Assembly (NCBI GenBank): GCA_050084985.1
Contig: JBITNC010000001.1
Coordinates: 195,238,001 to 195,302,000 of the forward strand
Direction: 5' to 3'
Length of the DNA stretch: 64,000 bases
DNA from: Nageia nagi
Taxonomy: Eukaryota > Pinophyta
Positions 31,076-42,329 of this stretch are shown piece after piece (position 1 is the stretch's first letter; each line of letters opens with the position of its first letter). Both the position numbers and the translations under genes were made by a program. The notes under the pieces are model-generated. The model had not been told where the DNA came from, did no database searches, and saw only the letters and a program-made list of their open reading frames with translations.

Positions 31076-31925
31076 CCTGCATTAAACATAAAAGCAATTA
31101 AGAGTTCTGTCCACTACCAGTACCTTCTTATTCTAGGACTACGGATTTAGCCCAAAATATCTATATATCCATTGCAGGACCACAAAGATGGATCCAGTAT
31201 TACCTTCAATGGAGACCAAGATAAGCTAAACTAAGAGTTTATGTTGAGGAAGATGAAGAGTGGGAAAGGAAGGAAACTGCAATGAGAAGATGAAAGGAAG
31301 TAAGTTTCATTTATAGAGCTTCAAAGGACCAACCATGGAATATGGTGGGAGCTCGTTGGTGTTTTCAAAGCAATATAGTAGGTACAGTAATTCTTTTCAT
31401 AAAAGGTAAATGACCCTATGTTGCATTTATCCAAGCCTTACAGAGGTAAAAGACCAACCAAAAAGAGACTATGAATCTACATCTAGAAAGAAAGAGAAGT
31501 CATGGAGCGTATAAAAGGCTTCTCAAGGAATACACAATCTAAACTGAGAAGTGGACATCACTTTAAGAGATGTAAAGTAAAGGCATGATTGCAACCCAAA
31601 AACTAAAACATGAAAAAAAGTTCCTACATTAAGCAAATACAAACTCCTGCTATAATATAAAAGGAAACTCAAGAATTATTGTCATATAATAAAAGCTTCT
31701 TAACATCGAATAGATTTAAAAGTAATATTATAATTCCTTTTAATTTCAAGCTTAGAATCTTCTACGAAAGGGTTGTTTAAAGAAGAGTATTAGCTAGAAT
31801 CACCAGCTAACAAATAACAATTTAAAAAAGGACAACATATTGTGTTATAGAATCATCTAAAATTGATTCAAATATATCAGCATTTTACTGATGCAGTTCA
31901 TATACTAGAATTAAAAAAAAAAAAA
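31076..31925. other. No gene seen
   Basis: Between the expansin remnant (its upstream side) and the kinase remnant. It is less AT-rich than the repeat arrays. No coding motif was found on either strand, and old promoter DNA of the expansin may be included. Confidence 0.5.
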
Positions 31926-31929
31926 GACA

Positions 31930-32395
31930 ACATGATCTGGTATCAAGTAACAAATGCATTTTACTGGTCCACCTCTACTTAGAATCCCATCTAAAGCACT
32001 TATCTAGAAAATCATGGGCTTGAATAGATAGAGTGTTGGGAAAGTAAGGAACCTCATCAACTCTACTCCATGGAGACCTTCCAGTGTCCATCTCCACCAT
32101 AATGCATCCCAAATACCATATATCACAAGGTGGGCCCCTCTGCACTTGATTGACCACCTCAAGGGCCATCCACAAAGGAGTCCTGCTCACCCCAGCTTCA
32201 CTCCCCACCATAGTAGCACACCCAAAGTCAACCAAACTTCACACCACAACACCCCACCAGCACGTTCTCATTGATGTCACAATGCATAATTCCCTTATTG
32301 TGCAAATATTTACTCCCCTTGATTCTATGGCAAAGTTCTTGACATCCTTGATAGGACAAGTGCACAAAAATTGGAAAATCAATCTCTATCTGTAG
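31930..32395 (-). pseudogene. MAPKKK-like protein kinase pseudogene, C-lobe fragment
   Basis: The minus strand reads, in order, KYLHNKGIMHCDI (catalytic loop, HCD form), ENVLVG, then in the next frame VDFGCATMVGSEAGVSRTPL (DFG and activation segment), WMALEVV (normally WMAPEVV), DIWYLGCIMVEMDTGRSPWS and AHDFLDKCFRWDSK, a stop, then RWTS. This matches kinase subdomains VIb-XI, and the GC-, TPLWMAPEV and DIWSLGC forms are those of plant MEKK-type MAPKKKs. The N-lobe with the ATP-binding Lys is missing. There is at least one frameshift, a changed APE motif and a stop near 31975, so it is dead. Confidence 0.85.
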
Positions 32396-33121
32396 AGCAA
32401 AGCAAAAATTTCGAAGAGAATCCTTCAGAGAAAGTAGATGGACCGATTACATTCGAGGCACCAAAAGAAGCAGAAACTGTGGAAGAGTCAACTTCCATTG
32501 AAGAGTACCAAGCAGGACATGCAAATTCAAACTTAGTGACGACAAATGGATAAAATACACATCCTAATTTCATATTCAATGAGAATGCATATACTATATC
32601 AGGGAAAGATAATTTAATGTGTAGTATTGATACACCTAAAACTAACAATTGTATGATTTTGCATATGATTGTCTTGTTACAGGAAAAGTTGATCCTGACC
32701 AAACATATACTGCAAGTGATGAAAAGTATGGTACTGATAATTTGATTTGGATAAACATATGGAACATTGCATTTGGGCTTGTGAATTTCTTCTATGTTTT
32801 TCCTTTCAAAATATGGTGTTTTTACATGTGGTACTTTTATAGATAAAGTAGAAATTGAACAAGTATGTTGCATCCACTGAAAAGAAATTTCCTGAGGATC
32901 CAGTTGATATCTAAGAATCTCATTCCATAGACAAGATGGAACACACAAATGGGAAGAACTACCCTGAAGATTCAATTAAGGTGGAAGATTCTCACTCTTC
33001 AGATAGGATGACATCTCCAAAAGAACATAAATGTGCTGAGTATTCAGGTGAGGCTGAATATTCTCATCATTTAGACAAGTTGAAGCACACTGCTATTACT
33101 TACTCTCTGGAGTTTCTATGA
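32371..33121 (+). pseudogene. Unidentified acidic protein, exon-like remnants
   Basis: Three plus-strand open stretches look like old coding sequence by their codon content. They are 32371-32553 (Glu-rich, FEENPSEKVDGPITFEAPKE), about 32681-32740 after a good acceptor-like TTGTTACAG (KVDPDQTYTASDE), and about 32862-33121, which after an in-frame stop gives NYPEDSIKVEDSHSSDRMTS and CAEYSGEAEYSHHLDKLKH. The last contains an internal peptide repeat: FPEDPVDI-ESHSIDKM resembles YPEDSIKVEDSHSSDRM. I do not recognise the protein. It overlaps the end of the kinase remnant on the other strand and runs into a tandem repeat and the assembly gap. It could be a host gene made of repeated acidic units, now broken or misassembled. 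Confidence 0.35.
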
Positions 33122-33336
33122 AAATTGAACTTCTTGCTGAACAGGAGGAGCAGCGAATTTCTTCTATGTTTTTCCTTTCAAAATATGGTGTTTTTACATA
33201 TGGTACTTTTATAGATAAAGTAGACATTGAACAAGCATGTTGCATCCACTGAAAAGAAATTTCCTGAGGATCCAGTTGATATCTAAGAATCTCATTCTAT
33301 AGACAAGATGGAACACACAAATGGGAAGAACTACCC
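32783..33336. repeat. 372-bp tandem repeat cut by the assembly gap
   Basis: Bases 32783-32964 recur at 33155-33336 at an exact offset of 372 with about four substitutions and no indel. The second copy is cut by the run of N at 33337. The period is a multiple of three and lies over the acidic coding remnant. Confidence 0.95.
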
Positions 33337-33436
33337 NNNNNNNNNNNNNNNNNNNNNNNNNNNNNNNNNNNNNNNNNNNNNNNNNNNNNNNNNNNNNNNN
33401 NNNNNNNNNNNNNNNNNNNNNNNNNNNNNNNNNNNN
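33337..33436. other. Assembly gap (100 N)
   Basis: Exactly 100 N, a usual placeholder for a gap of unknown size. It starts inside the second copy of the 372-bp repeat, and the sequence after it (33437 onward) is not a continuation of that unit. Confidence 0.99.
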
Positions 33437-34554
33437 TAATATCAAAGATGATTACATCATCAACTATATCACATGTCATATAAATAAAATGTACTTTTAA
33501 TAGATAAAAAAATTTTATTATGTATAAATTAATAGATAATAAAAACCCAAGTGATAAAAATCATTTTCAATCAAAGATATAAAAAAATTCATCAATTTTT
33601 ATCAAAATAAAATTTTTTTTGTTTTTTGTATTTATTTATTTTTATATTATTTTTTTTTGTTAGGATTAAAGGGTACTTAAGATGTTATTATATCATAATA
33701 TTTTATAATTTAATTCTCTTCTTTAATGATAGCTTTATCAAATAAATACTTATGTAACCATGTTATTTTAACCATATCACAAATGATCAAATGCCATCTT
33801 GATTAAACCACTAAATCAAGATTATCAAAGGTATAACCATTTGATTAAAATTTAAGATTTATAAGCTACAAATGCTAACTTGATTAATACAAACAAAATT
33901 TACAAAATAATATACACAAATGAACTTTACAAATAAAATCAATATTTCAAAACAAGTAAAACCATATATATAAGTTCTTATCTATTTACAAATATGTTGA
34001 TTTAGAAGTTTAAGTTTTCTTCCAACAATATTATAGATAGATGAAAAATTACAAAATACCATTTGACTACCACATCAAGATGCACAAGCCATAAAATACC
34101 AACTTGACTATGCTATTAATCTATATGCATATAATAAAATTTGTAGCAATAATCTATCAATATGGATTCAAATTTTATCAAATAACTACATATTTTTGAA
34201 AAGAACAAACTTTTTTAACCACTCTAATAATGTGCAATCATGGAGAAGGTCAAACATTTATAACCACTTCAATAATATAATCATGGAGAAAGATTAACCT
34301 TTTTAACTACTCCATCTAGTACAACTTGCTAAAAAATAGCAATTGGCAATCAATCTATTGACATAGATATACTTTCCAAATATAGAAGTATAGTGGTTTA
34401 ATCCATAAATATGATATTCTTTCAAAAATAAAAGTATAGAGATATTAATTTATAAATATTCTCAAACATAGAAGTATGCTTGAATTTTATACTCCTCTTA
34501 AGAGTAACATTCATCAAAAAAATTATTATAATTACTAATCTATACAAATGTAGA
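33437..34554. other. AT-rich DNA, no gene seen
   Basis: Short direct repeats occur (AATCATGGAGAA near 34237 and 34272; AATATAGAAGTATA near 34380-34432), but there is no gene, RNA or element boundary that I can support. Confidence 0.55.
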
Positions 34555-36370
34555 GAGGAATGTACACTTCTCAAAGGTACTCGTATACTTTTATTTTAAA
34601 GCAAAGATTTTTCTTATGCAAAAGCAATCAATAGTGAATTATTTTATAAATTTTATGAAAAAATTTAAAACTTTATACTTTAACAAGTATATTATCTAAT
34701 ATATACAAAACTTTTGAGGATTAATGCATAATAATTTCAATATTGAGAAAATTTACAAACTTTACTCCAACAAAAGTTTTTGTTCAACCAAAAAAATTTT
34801 CATACAAATAAGATCATTATGCATAAATAAGAATATGTGCATAACAAAAAAAATTGATCCAACATAAGAATAAAAAATAATAAAAATAGTTTGAAGAAAA
34901 GTTGCACAAGCTTTTACTTCAAATAATATGATAAAAGAAATGTCTATATTTATCATCAATTTCATAATCCAATGCACATTAAGCATAATAAATCTTTTGC
35001 AATATAAATTAATCCAACCAATAAGAATTATTCAAATCAAATTTAAAAAAAAAAAATTACTTAAATTTTCATTTCAAATACTATGCATATCCATAATAAA
35101 TTTTCATAGAGTGCATGCATATTAAAGTTTAAAAGTAAATTTTTACTTAAAAAATTTACTTCAAACACTATGCATATCCACAACATATTTGTATAAAAAA
35201 TTGCTAATACAAATGTGCAATTGAGGTTGCAATGCATTAGACATTTATCAATTAATTATTTAATAAAATAAAATTACCTTCAATGTGAGTTAAATATATC
35301 CATTGCAATATTTTCACTAATTTCATAAGATTATAAATAACCTATGATATTATCCAAAAATGATAAAATATGTTTATCCAAACATACAATTTTGCAAAAT
35401 AATTTACCTTGTAATAATTTGCAAAATTTAACCAAAAAATGGTTACATTAATTAATAAAACATAAGCATGTGCATACTTGTAAAAATTATAACTCCTTTT
35501 TTTTAAAAATTATTAACAAAAAATTATTTTAAATTTTATCTTGGATAAACATATTTAATCTTTTTGGATAAAATCATAGGTTATGTTTATAATCTTATGA
35601 GAATTAGTGGTAAATATTGCAATTGGACATACTTCACTAACCTTTTGAAGGCAAATTTTTTAAATAATTAATTGATAATGTCCAATACATTGTAACCTCA
35701 ATTTTGCACACTTTGCACTAGCAAATTTTAGTATAATTTTTATTCAAATATGTTATGGATGTGCATAGTGTTTGAAGTGAAAAATTTTAAGTAAAATTTT
35801 TTTTCAGACTTTAATATGCACTCTAATGCTATGCAAATTTGTTGTGGATATGCATAATGTTTGAAGTAAAAAATTTAAATAAAATTTCTTTTAATTTTGA
35901 TTTGCATAAACCTTATTGGTTGTATTAATTTATATTGCAAAAGATTTAGTATGCCTAATGTGCATGGAATTATAAAATTGATGGTTAATATGAATATTTC
36001 TTTTATTGAAGTAAAATTTATGAACTTTTTTTTAAATTATCTTCCTTATTTTTTATTCCTATGTTAGATGAATTTTTTTTATTATGAACATATTCTTGTT
36101 TGTGCATATTGATCTTACATTGTATTGAAAATTTTTTATTGAGCACAAATTCTTATTAGAGTAAAATTTGTAAATTTTTTCAACATTAGAATTGTTATGC
36201 ATTAATCTTCAAAAGTTTTATGCATATTAGATAACATACTTGTTGGAGTATAAAGTTTTAAAACTTTCTCAACAAGATTTATTGAGGATAATTTATTATT
36301 GATTATTTTTGTATAAGACAAATCTTTGTTTTAAAATAGAAGTGTATGAGTACCTTTAAGAAGTGTACAT
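34555..36370. repeat. Long imperfect palindrome, arms of about 0.84 kb
   Basis: The left arm (about 34555-35400) and right arm (about 35530-36370) are reverse complements over their whole length. Examples are GTACACTTCTCAAAGGTACT at 34562 against AGTACCTTTAAGAAGTGTAC ending at 36369, ATCAATTAATTATTTAA at about 35249 against its inverse near 35660, and TATGTTTATCCAA at 35369 against TTGGATAAACATA near 35542. A spacer of about 130 bp lies between. The outer end of the right arm touches the TGTTAG start of a copia LTR fragment. There is no open reading frame of note and no clear target duplication. It may be a fold-back element or an inverted duplication. Confidence 0.85.
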
Positions 36371-36470
36371 TGTTAGAATTTGTAATGTAATATTATATAA
36401 TATTTATTCTCAATGTAAATTCACTTAATACTTAAAGTATCATTAGATACCTTAAAATATTAAGAAAATA
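36371..36470 (+). repeat. Copia LTR fragment, related to the young element
   Basis: It begins TGTTAGAATTTGTAATGTAATATT and continues ...CTCAATGTAAATTCACTTAATACTTAAAG...TTAGATACCTTAA, following the first 90 bases or so of the LTR at 434, including the outline of its hairpin. The rest of the LTR cannot be followed with certainty. No internal sequence of this element is present, so it is a fragment or an eroded solo LTR. Confidence 0.75.
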
Positions 36471-36770
36471 AAAATAAGAAAAGGATTAAAATAGTATGGA
36501 TTAAAAATAGGTAAAAATAAAAATAAAAAAAAATTAATTATAAAATGATTTTTTTTTATAAAAATAGAATAACCCTCCTCTTATCTAGTTACATAATTGT
36601 AATGCAAGCTTTGCTATAGGTTTAAAGTGTGTGTAAGAGAAGATCAACACTTAGGTGAAGATAAGAATACAACATAAATGATAAAAATTGGATTTCAATA
36701 CCAAATTAGTTGGAAAAAGAATCTTAATGTTAATTGAAAAAACTATTGATATAATTTAAGTGATGATCCT
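36471..36770. other. Unassigned, AT-rich
   Basis: This may be the eroded rest of the copia LTR followed by the deleted front of the gypsy pol remnant. Nothing definite is seen. Confidence 0.45.
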
Positions 36771-36774
36771 AACA

Positions 36775-39700
36775 ATCCTAAGATTATTCAACTAGAAAAA
36801 TCACTAACTAAAAATGAGAGATGAGAATTCATATCTATACTCAAAGAAAAATAGAAAATATTTGTGTGGTCATACATTGATATGCTTGGATTAGATCCTA
36901 ACTTGGTAGTACATAACTTGGGTATTAAAGAAGATCCTAAACTTGTCAAATGAAAATTACAAAAAATGCATCCAATAATAGCATTAATGGTAAAAGAAGA
37001 GTTACAAAAAATTTTAGAAGATAAGTTTATCCATCCCATTGATTATTTCAATTGGATTTCTAATATGGTATTAGTTATAAAGTCCAATGGAAAGATTCAC
37101 ATATGTGCATACTTTAGAGACTTAAATAAAGCTTTCCCTAAAGATGACTTTCCACTACCAAACATAGATAGTTTGGTTAACTCTACTGCTAGACATGAAA
37201 TGCTATCTATTATGGATAGATTTTTAGGGTATAACCAGATAAAAGTAGCATCAAAGATCAACATAAAATAGCATTCACAATGCCTTAAGGAATGTTTTTT
37301 TATAAAGTAAATCCCTTTGGTCTAAAAAATGTAGGAGCTACTTATTAAAGGAAAATGACATACATTTTTTATAATTATATGCATGATATCATGAAAGATT
37401 GCATAGATAATGTACTAGCTAAATTCAAAACCTAGGAGGATCATCCAAAGGTACCAACCAAAAGATTTGATAGCTTACTAAAGCATAGTATTTGATTAAA
37501 TCCCAAAAAATATGTATTTGGAGTAACTTTGAGAAAATTATTAGGTTTTATTATTTATATATGAGAAATTGATGTAGATCCTAATAAAATAAAAGCAATA
37601 GTGAATATGTATCCCCCTTCAAATATAAAATAATTATATAGTTTACAAGGTAAGTTGCTTGCTATAAGACATTTTATTTCTCATCTACCATACAAGTGCA
37701 AACTATTTAATAAAATATTAAAAAAGGGGATTATATTCCACTAGGAAAATGAATAACAAGAAGTGTTTGATGAAATAAAATGCTATCTTTTATCAACTCT
37801 AATTTTAGTCCTACCTAAGGAAGGGGAACTATTCCTATTATATATATCTACTACAAAAATGGTATTACGAACTATGCTTGCTCAAAAGAATGAAAACAAT
37901 AAGGAGAAAGCTATATATTACCTTAGTTGATTATGAAATTAAATATGTATACTTGGAAAAATTATTTTTATCCATGGTTCTTACAACTAAAAAATTGAGA
38001 TATTATATGTTAAATCACAAAAACATATGTAATTGCTAAAGCAAATCCTTTGAAATACATGATGAATAAAACCCATCAAAATGTAAGAACATCTAAATGG
38101 ATCATGCATTTAACTGAATTTAACCTACAATGCATAAGCCAAAAATTGATTAAAGGTCAAGTCATAGCTGATTATCTTGTAGAAACACCATTACTCAATG
38201 ATAAACCACTCATCATTAAACTACCAAATGAACATATTTTCAAATTAAGTGAGATGGAAGTGCTTATTGACCTTGAAGAAGATTGAGATATGGTTATATA
38301 CTTTGATGGGTCAAGATATGAGAAAAGTTTAGGTGCTAGTGTTATTTTTTTCACACCTTAAGTAGTTACTATACCTTACTCCTTCAAACATAATTTTTCA
38401 TGCACAAATAACAATGTTGAGTATAAAGCTTTGATATTAGCTATGAAATTAAAATTGAAAAAGGTTTAAGTTCATTAGTGATTCATTGTTAATTATAAAC
38501 CAAGTTAAAGGAGTATTTCAATGTAAAGAACCTATCCTATAAAAGCATATAAAAAAAATTGGTAGATAATCTATTGCAATCATTTGAAAAATATGATTTA
38601 GAAGTAGCACCAAGGTTTACCAATAGATTTGTTGATGCTATGGCTTCAATTGAATCTTTGATACTAAAAAACCCCCATCAAAAAACTATTCATATTTAGA
38701 TCATCCAAATTACTCAATCCTCATTAGAAATAGATCAAGTAGAGCATGTAGTCCTTGATATTACAATGGAAGACAAGAATTTATGGCATAACCAACTACT
38801 AAAATTCCTAAGAGATGGAATTTTGCCTATTAATCTAACAAAGTTAGTTAAGAAAGCATTTAAATTAAAATCTTATCTTTTTGTATGCTAGGATATGTCT
38901 TATATCATAGAGGTTTTGATGTAATATTGCTTAGATGATTAGATTGGGCATATTCATAAATTGCAATCTCATGCACACATAATGGAATATGTAAAGGATA
39001 TTTTAGCAGTCCTGTAATAACATGAGTAATGTGTATGGGATATTATTATCCCACCATGGAGTGTGATTGTATGAAATATATTAAAAATATATGTTAAATT
39101 ACAATAAAATTCCAATTTTTTAATCAACCATTGCAAGCATTACAAACCATGCAATTGCTATAGCTATTTTCAAGATGGGCATTAGATATAATATGCCAAA
39201 TATCCCCTACATCTTTAGGAGGTCACAAATTTATAATAATAGCTATAAAATACTTTATGAAATGGGTTGAAGTTATTCCTATGATCTCAATGAAAGGACC
39301 AAAGATAGGAAAATTTATAAAGCATCATATGATTTGTCATTTTAGGATTTCTACTTAAATTATTATAGAAAATAGAAAGAATTTCAAAAATAAAAAAGTA
39401 TTACCTTTATGTAAAGGATATTGCATTTGAATTAATTTTTTAACCCCATATTACCCCTAAGGGAATGTACAAGTTGAGGCTACAAATAAAACTATTTATG
39501 GTATTTTACTTAAAATAGTTGATAATTATCATAAAGATTAGCATGCAAGAATTCCATATGCTTTATGGGTTTATCACATTAGCATTCAAACTCCCAATGG
39601 GGTAACCCCATTTTCTTTAGTTTAAAGGGTAAAAGCAATATTACCTCTAGAAATAGATATCCCATCTTTGTGAATTGCTTTACAATGTTATATCATAGAT

Positions 39701-40020
39701 GAAGTAGCTTGTCAAACAAGATTAGAGCAATTGATGCTTCTAAATGAGAGAAGAGTTAATGCATTAGGACACATGCATACCTATCAAATAACATTAAATG
39801 AGCCTTTCATAAAAAATTTAAAATTTATGAATTCAATATAGAAAACCTAGTATTAAAAAAAAACCAATAAACTTCATGAATGAAGAGGCAACTTCAAGAC
39901 AAATTTTCTCCCAACTAGGTAGGACCTTACATGATTAAGAAAAAATTTTGATGGAGAGCATATCACTAAGCCAACTTAGAGGTAATTAAGAGCATGAACC
40001 AATAAATATCATGCATCTTT
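36775..40020 (+). pseudogene. Ty3/gypsy (Tat type) pol remnant
   Basis: Plus strand, heavily broken. RT: DMLGLDPNLVVHNLG near 36880, then the 101-codon stretch 36966-37271 with FIHPIDYFNWISN and FRDLNKAFPKDDFPLPNID (the usual Cys of 'KACPKDDFPLP' is Phe), MLSIMDRFLGYNQIK, and later FGLKNVGATY. RNase H: about 37790-38280. A second, archaeal-type RNase H starts at about 38290 (VIYFDGSRYEKSLGAS, then NNVEYKALILAMKL), the hallmark of the Tat branch. Integrase: about 39190-39830, with NVQVEATNKTIYGIL, GVTPFSLV, RVKAILPLEIDIPSL and RLEQLMLLNERRVNALGH. The C-terminal part reads FSQLGRT near 39900. Gag, protease and both LTRs are not seen. It is a fossil. Confidence 0.85.
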
Positions 40021-40865
40021 TTTCCTTTTATAGTTAGAATCACTTTTATTTTATCTATGTATATATTGTAAATATTTAGATGAAAAAGAATAAAAGTACT
40101 ACAATGAAGTGATAAAAATAAATGGATTTAATAAATGACAATTAAGAGGATAAGGAGTATTCACATGCCATTGGAAAGAAAAGGAATAAGGCAAGGACCA
40201 TGGTTTGAAAAGTCTAAATATTTGGGAGATAGAGCCATATCAAGACTCACTAAGTTGGCTTTCCTAGGAGTATGAAATGTCCTTTGATTACCCATTGACA
40301 TACAAAGGGATCTAGTCGTGCTTTCTTATCCAAGATTGAGTATCTAAAGGCTACCTCTTTCAAGAGTGCACTCATGAAAGTAATAGGTTTCTCTTGCTCT
40401 CCATCATTCCTTTATTTTATAACCCTAGCTAATAATGAAAGCAATGGTAATGAATGCATAGGAATAGGAGCTATGATTTCTTTATGCAAAGCATAGGAGA
40501 ATAGAAGTAGAGAAAATGAAGAAAGTAAATGAAGCAAGGGAAGGGTCAATCCCAAGTAATACTTGACTTTGGTAATAGGGTTGCTTTTCATGTAATACAA
40601 AACCTTATCTTTTGTTTTTTTTTAGTTCAAAGAATGCTCTTAGTTAGAATCATTTTTAAAGCTTTTCAAACCCATGATCTTCTTATTTACCTTTCTAAGG
40701 AAAATGAATAATGAGCTAAGTGGTGGAGGTCAGAAAGGGACCCACCTGAATGGGGGATGGGCCCCAATCATCTTCCTTCTCAAAAATACTCTAGAATTCT
40801 ACCTCCTCTACTACATCTATTCAATTGGGTATCCTAGTAGAAGTTAAAAAGTGGATCTTAAAAAA
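40021..40865. other. Between gypsy and LINE; no gene seen
   Basis: This is composition-wise less AT-rich than elsewhere but has no recognised coding motif. It may include the untranslated end of the gypsy remnant and the 5' end of the LINE. Confidence 0.5.
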
Positions 40866-40869
40866 GGGA

Positions 40870-42250
40870 TATCATGAATAATTATTTTTGATGAAGCTTA
40901 TGAAAGGATCTATGAATCAAGGAAGAAGTATCTCATAGGTAAATTTATGGTAAATAAGCCAATACTAGAAAACATAAAGAAATTGTTCAAGAATTCTTGG
41001 AAAATAAAAGGAGAAGTGAACATGGTTACCCTTCCCTATGATTTCCTTATGTTTAAATTCAATCTTGAGGAATATCTAGAATGGGTAATAGAGAATGGTC
41101 CATGGTGGTTTGGAAAGAGTGGGATGCACCTTAAAAAATGGTATGAATGGTTTAACCCAAAAAAAAGAAAATTTTTCAACAATACCCATGTGGATCTCGC
41201 TCCCTAAGCTTCTACTAAATTTTTGGTTCAAAGAAGCCATAGTGAGGATAGAATCAACTATGGGAAAGTTCATTTGTCTAAATATGAATACTAGAATGGG
41301 TCATACCTATCAAATCAATAGATTTTGTGTAAATATAGATATCACTAAACTAATAAAAATTAGGATTTCTTTGAAGAATAAGAATGGAAAACATTTTCAA
41401 GAGATTACTTTTGATATTCCACCAATGATCTATAAGCTTTGTAATAAATATGGACATACAAAAATAGATTTCCCAACCAAAGAAAAATAGATTAATAACC
41501 AAGGTAATGGATACTATATAGGAAATAAGAAAAACATAATAGTCTAGAAACCAATAGGAAGTAAGATCCATGACAATAATAGAAAAATTAGCCTAAACAC
41601 CTAGGGAATTATGGAAGGAGAAAAAGGAAAATAGGTGATAAGTGATTTAAGGAGCATGAGAGAAGGAACATCTAAATAGGAAGGAAAAAAGGTTGATAAA
41701 AAGGATATTGAAAGTGATGATAATAGAAATGGAGAGAGAAAAATATCAAATGAAATTACTATAAATGATGGTAATAAGTTTGGAATACTGATGGAAATAA
41801 CCAAGGAAGAAACTTATCTTTCAGGGAAGATAGAAAAGAACCTTATTAACCCTGCTAATAATTATAAGCCAATATTATAGAAGGATAAGAATGAATACCA
41901 TACTATGTTGAAGGAAGATAATACTAGGTTGGAGATGGAGAAATAGGAGGATATCTATGAGGAAAATCTAAAGTAATTTACTCAAGAGTAAGGTGAGGAA
42001 GAAGAGATAGACCTGGAAGACCTAGAAAATAGAACGTATTAGATGATTTGATAGTTCTTGAGACACTTATGGAGGAGGATTCTATAGATAATTAAAAAAA
42101 ATTAAAAAAAAATGTAGTTATCAAGCTCTAAAGAAAACCATAAATAATGAAGCAAATAAAGATGATGACAATGACAACAAGTATGAGAAAACAATGGAAG
42201 AAGAGTAACCAATTAGCTAAGAAAGGGGCTAAATAGGTGAAAACCACTAT
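40870..42250 (+). pseudogene. LINE ORF1 remnant (DUF4283 and zinc-knuckle type)
   Basis: Plant L1-like LINEs have a first ORF for an RNA-binding protein. Here 40947-41207 reads NLEEYLEWVIENGPWWFGKS and HLKKWYEWFNPKK, matching the DUF4283 pattern 'v...GPWxfxxxxlxLkxWxpxfxP'. At 41386-41490 follows IPPMIYKLCNKYGHTKIDFP, a worn CX2CX4HX4C knuckle (two Cys replaced). A Glu/Lys-rich tail with many stops runs to about 42250. The endonuclease-RT region follows on the same strand, as expected for a LINE. The start codon and 5' end cannot be fixed. Confidence 0.78.
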
Positions 42251-42329
42251 GAATTAGAGTGGGGAAGAAAGAAAAAATGAAGCAAATCATATGCTAGAAT
42301 ATCTGAGGTTGCAATCTTCCCAAAAAATA

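Noticed and set aside
32379-32975. 198-codon minus-strand open frame
   Set aside because: It lies opposite the acidic coding remnant. Its Cys/Ser/Phe-rich content is what the complement of Glu/Lys codons gives, and no domain is seen.
33209-33479. Open frames across the run of N
   Set aside because: They exist only because unknown bases are translated as X.
36371-40020. LTR at 36371 as the 5' LTR of the gypsy pol remnant
   Set aside because: The LTR start is of the copia family (matches 434), and the pol downstream is Ty3/gypsy, so they belong to different elements.
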